Positions 14,326 to 16,207 of a DNA stretch of 16,207 nt are shown here, in pieces (within the stretch, counting starts at the first letter, position 1; every line of letters begins with the position of its first letter). Position numbers and translations under genes: made by a program. The DNA comes from Candidatus Peregrinibacteria bacterium CG10_big_fil_rev_8_21_14_0_10_49_16 (lineage in GTDB: Bacteria; Patescibacteriota; Gracilibacteria; Peribacterales; Peribacteraceae): positions 1,310 to 17,516 of the forward strand of contig PFDS01000016.1 in assembly GCA_002772605.1 (NCBI GenBank). The letters are read 5' to 3'. The notes under the pieces are model-generated. The model saw only the letters and a program-made list of their open reading frames with translations. It made no database searches and was not told the origin of the DNA.

Positions 14326-15702
14326 TTAGAGTGCCTTCCATCCTTCCGCACGCAATTTGCTGTAGAGCGAACGAATATATTTTTCATGCAAGGACCGAAT
14401 GGTTGACGGTCCTGCAAAGCCCGCAGATGGATGACTGCGCGTACGGATGATTCCTTCCGCAATCTGGTACTCCGTTACCGCCTCTTTGGTGAGTGGACCG
14501 AAGTTACCGTTGATTTCTTCTTGTGGAAAGTACCCCGACTGTGCCAGCAGCGTTTGCAACGCCCGCACATCGTCCCCGCTCTTCCCCTCTTCCAGAAACC
14601 GGTCGACAAGCGCATTTCGCTGCTGAAGCAGATGAACGATTTTCTGTCTATCAAGCAATTTATTCGCATACCACTCCACCCAGCGCTTGGCGATGACAGT
14701 TTGCAGGCTGCGACTGGTCAGGGGACCGATCGTTCCCGCTCCCGGACTATCCCTATCACCTGCAAGTGCGTGCTTCTGCTGAAACACGAGAATCGCATCG
14801 AAGACATCTTGGTCATACGTACCGTCCGTACGCCCATGATAATACCCTAAACGACGCAGGAGCTTCTGTGCTCGCGCGATATCCTGACTCTCCGTTTCGG
14901 ATGAGACGTATGGAATATCTTTTCGGCGTTCGGCCCACTCCCGTGCGGCAAGGAGCATTGCCGCTATGTGTTCGGTCAATTGGTCACTGGGTTCGGTGAG
15001 AGCGTACTCTGTCAGAAACTGCTGCAAGCTTTCCTGTGTGCGATCATCGAAAATTCCTGTCAGGGATCCTGCAAAGTACCCGGTGTCTCGCAGTGTTTCC
15101 TGCAATATTTGGACAGACATGCCTCGCTCACCAAACCGCGGACGCATGGCGAGCAACCCTGCATGCGCAGTGTAGTATCGTTCCAGACGATCCATATCCA
15201 GCGGAATGTGTTCGGGTGAAAATGATACGGTCAGCGCATCCCCTCCTCCTGGAGGATACACTGTTCCGCGCAGTTGTTGCTCGCCAAAAGAGAACGCGCG
15301 TGCCAACCCTTCCTCACCCTCCCCTATCCAGATATCCAATCGATGCAGACCGTTTTTCTGCTCTTGAATGGCCCCGCCACGATCATGGACGATGAACGTG
15401 CCGAGTCCCGGCAAAAAAACCTTTGTTCCAAAAGGATACCGCGGCGGCGCCGCGATCATTCCCGCATAGACTTCCGTCCCATCAGCGGCATGGATGCCTT
15501 GACCGTTGTAGGACCGATCTGCTTCCAACCCTCCCAGAACGTAGCAGCACTGATGAGGCTTCGGCGAGTAGTACGCCGTGATGAGAAAATCCTGTTCGAA
15601 CGACTCTGTGGGAAACGGATCAATGCTCCAAGCGCGCAGCGGAACACTGCCTGCGATACAGAGAATGATGAGAACGACGTGTATGGGTATACGTTTTTGC
15701 AC
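14326..15702 (-). CDS. Exported 3D-domain protein with three peptidoglycan-binding domains
   Basis: A secreted 458-residue protein. After a signal peptide (RIPIHVVLIILCIAGSVPLRA) comes a 3D-type double-psi barrel (about 40-130): ITAYYSPKP, GIHAADGTEVYAGMIAAPPRYPFGTKVFLPGLG, FIVHDRGGAI and LHRLDIWIG, with the aspartates typical of 3D lytic enzymes. Three PG_binding_1-like domains follow: about 187-240 (VQILQETLRDTGYFAGSLTGIFD), 274-335 (AQKLLRRLGYYHGRTDGTYDQ...GPLTSRSL) and 375-440 (VRALQTLLAQSGYFPQEEINGNFGPLTKEAV). Likely role: binding and possibly cutting peptidoglycan. The GTG start has an extended -10 TGATATACT ending 6 nt upstream. It lies 31 nt after the M24 peptidase stop and is followed by the RlpA-like gene. 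Confidence 0.88.
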   Translation of the reverse strand: MQKRIPIHVVLIILCIAGSVPLRAWSIDPFPTESFEQDFLITAYYSPKPHQCCYVLGGLEADRSYNGQGIHAADGTEVYAGMIAAPPRYPFGTKVFLPGLGTFIVHDRGGAIQEQKNGLHRLDIWIGEGEEGLARAFSFGEQQLRGTVYPPGGGDALTVSFSPEHIPLDMDRLERYYTAHAGLLAMRPRFGERGMSVQILQETLRDTGYFAGSLTGIFDDRTQESLQQFLTEYALTEPSDQLTEHIAAMLLAAREWAERRKDIPYVSSETESQDIARAQKLLRRLGYYHGRTDGTYDQDVFDAILVFQQKHALAGDRDSPGAGTIGPLTSRSLQTVIAKRWVEWYANKLLDRQKIVHLLQQRNALVDRFLEEGKSGDDVRALQTLLAQSGYFPQEEINGNFGPLTKEAVTEYQIAEGIIRTRSHPSAGFAGPSTIRSLHEKYIRSLYSKLRAEGWKAL

Positions 15703-15708
15703 AAGTAC

Positions 15709-15717
15709 AGTATATCA
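15709..15717 (-). promoter_or_regulatory. Extended -10 promoter of the 3D/PG-binding gene
   Basis: TGATATACT on the minus strand: the TGn extension plus TATACT (5 of 6). It ends 6 nt before the GTG start at 15702, so transcription is expected to begin at the start codon. No strong -35 is seen, which an extended -10 does not require. Confidence 0.55.
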
Positions 15718-15733
15718 TGCGTGACTTTTCCAT

Positions 15734-16207
15734 TTACTTGACATATACCATACTCTCGATTCTCATCCCCCACTTTCCGGGGAAATAGACTCCGGGTTCA
15801 ATGGCGATCACCTCGTTTTGCAAGAGCTTCTGTTTCGGCGCATGTGACGAAATAGTGATGCCCTCATGAACATCGAGTCCCACGCCGTGTCCAAGAGCGT
15901 GAGTGAACGCCTGTTCTATCCCCTCTTGTGCAAGAAGAGCTCGTGCAATTCTATCGAGCTCGTGATTCGTCCTTCCTGACAACGCTGCTTGCACAGCGTT
16001 ATCGTGTGCCCGCATCAAGACACCATGCACACGTTCCTGCTCAGTTGTTTTTCTCTTCGTGAAGAAGACTCGACTGAGGTCGCTGCAGTATCCGTCTACT
16101 CGCACGCCCATGTCGATCTGCACAATATCCCCCTTCTTCAACCGCAGCGCTGTGAGATGATGATGAGGATGGCTCGTGTGCTTGCCGAATGCCACGATGG
16201 GGTCGAA
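15734..16207 (-). CDS. M24 family metallopeptidase (Xaa-Pro aminopeptidase-like), N-terminus beyond window
   Basis: The C-terminal 157 codons of a pita-bread metallopeptidase, probably an aminopeptidase P-type enzyme that removes N-terminal residues before proline. Visible: FDPIVAFGKHTSHPHH (substrate-side His), the first two metal ligands in DIVQIDMGVRVDGYCSDLSR (two Asp), the His ligand in HALGHGVGLDVHEG, and the two Glu ligands in AIEPGVYFPG and MRIESMVYV. The protein ends soon after the last ligand, as expected. The reading frame runs off the right edge, so methionine aminopeptidase is less likely but the N-terminal domain that would settle it is missing. It lies upstream of the 3D/PG-binding gene with a 31-nt gap. 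Confidence 0.9.
   Translation of the reverse strand, partial: FDPIVAFGKHTSHPHHHLTALRLKKGDIVQIDMGVRVDGYCSDLSRVFFTKRKTTEQERVHGVLMRAHDNAVQAALSGRTNHELDRIARALLAQEGIEQAFTHALGHGVGLDVHEGITISSHAPKQKLLQNEVIAIEPGVYFPGKWGMRIESMVYVK

Noticed and set aside
15738..15743. TTGACA on the plus strand
   Set aside because: It lies at the end of the minus-strand M24 gene, has no acceptable -10 at 16-18 nt, and no plus-strand gene follows.
1..16207. CRISPR array, tRNA/rRNA genes, transposase or phage genes
   Set aside because: No regularly spaced direct repeats, cloverleaf-like sequence with conserved tRNA boxes, rRNA sequence or recombinase motifs were recognised by eye.
1..16207. Alternative genetic code with UGA as glycine
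   Set aside because: UGA ends leuS and the RlpA-like gene at the expected C-termini, and glycine is encoded by GGN throughout.

Overview
The window carries about a dozen densely packed genes on both strands: informational genes on the left (sigma factor, primase, rRNA/tRNA methyltransferase, leucyl-tRNA synthetase, Der GTPase) and envelope genes on the right (a GT-C/TPR membrane protein, MltG, an RlpA-like protein, a 3D/peptidoglycan-binding protein). An M24 peptidase is cut by the right edge and rpoD by the left edge. I see no tRNA, rRNA, CRISPR array, transposase or phage gene. Base composition looks close to balanced. UGA is a stop (it ends leuS and the RlpA-like gene), which argues against the lineages that read UGA as glycine. 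Compact genes, no Shine-Dalgarno sequences, palindromic elements inside reading frames and the primase N-terminus together suggest a Patescibacteria/CPR genome, perhaps Peregrinibacteria-like. That placement is inference.

Layout: rpoD (partial, -) and dnaG (-) form a primase-sigma operon. A 200-residue orphan gene diverges from dnaG and meets rsmF-like head-on. leuS and rsmF-like (-) form a pair 3 nt apart. der (+) diverges from leuS across back-to-back promoters and is followed by a TMTC-like GT-C/TPR gene (+). A SLOG-family gene (-), mltG (-), a YbaB/EbfC gene (-), an RlpA-like gene (-), the 3D/PG-binding gene (-) and the M24 peptidase (-) fill the rest. mltG, the RlpA-like gene and the 3D gene point to a local concentration of cell-wall remodelling functions.

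Two signals go beyond ordinary annotation. First, short palindromic elements of at least three families sit inside conserved genes without breaking frame (two in leuS, at least two in rsmF-like, one compound element in the GT-C gene). A relative fills the der/GT-C gap and supplies the GT-C start codon. In the aligned proteins they fall in loops. Second, no start codon has a well-placed Shine-Dalgarno, while at least eight have a -10-like hexamer ending about 5-11 nt upstream, as expected for leaderless or nearly leaderless mRNAs.
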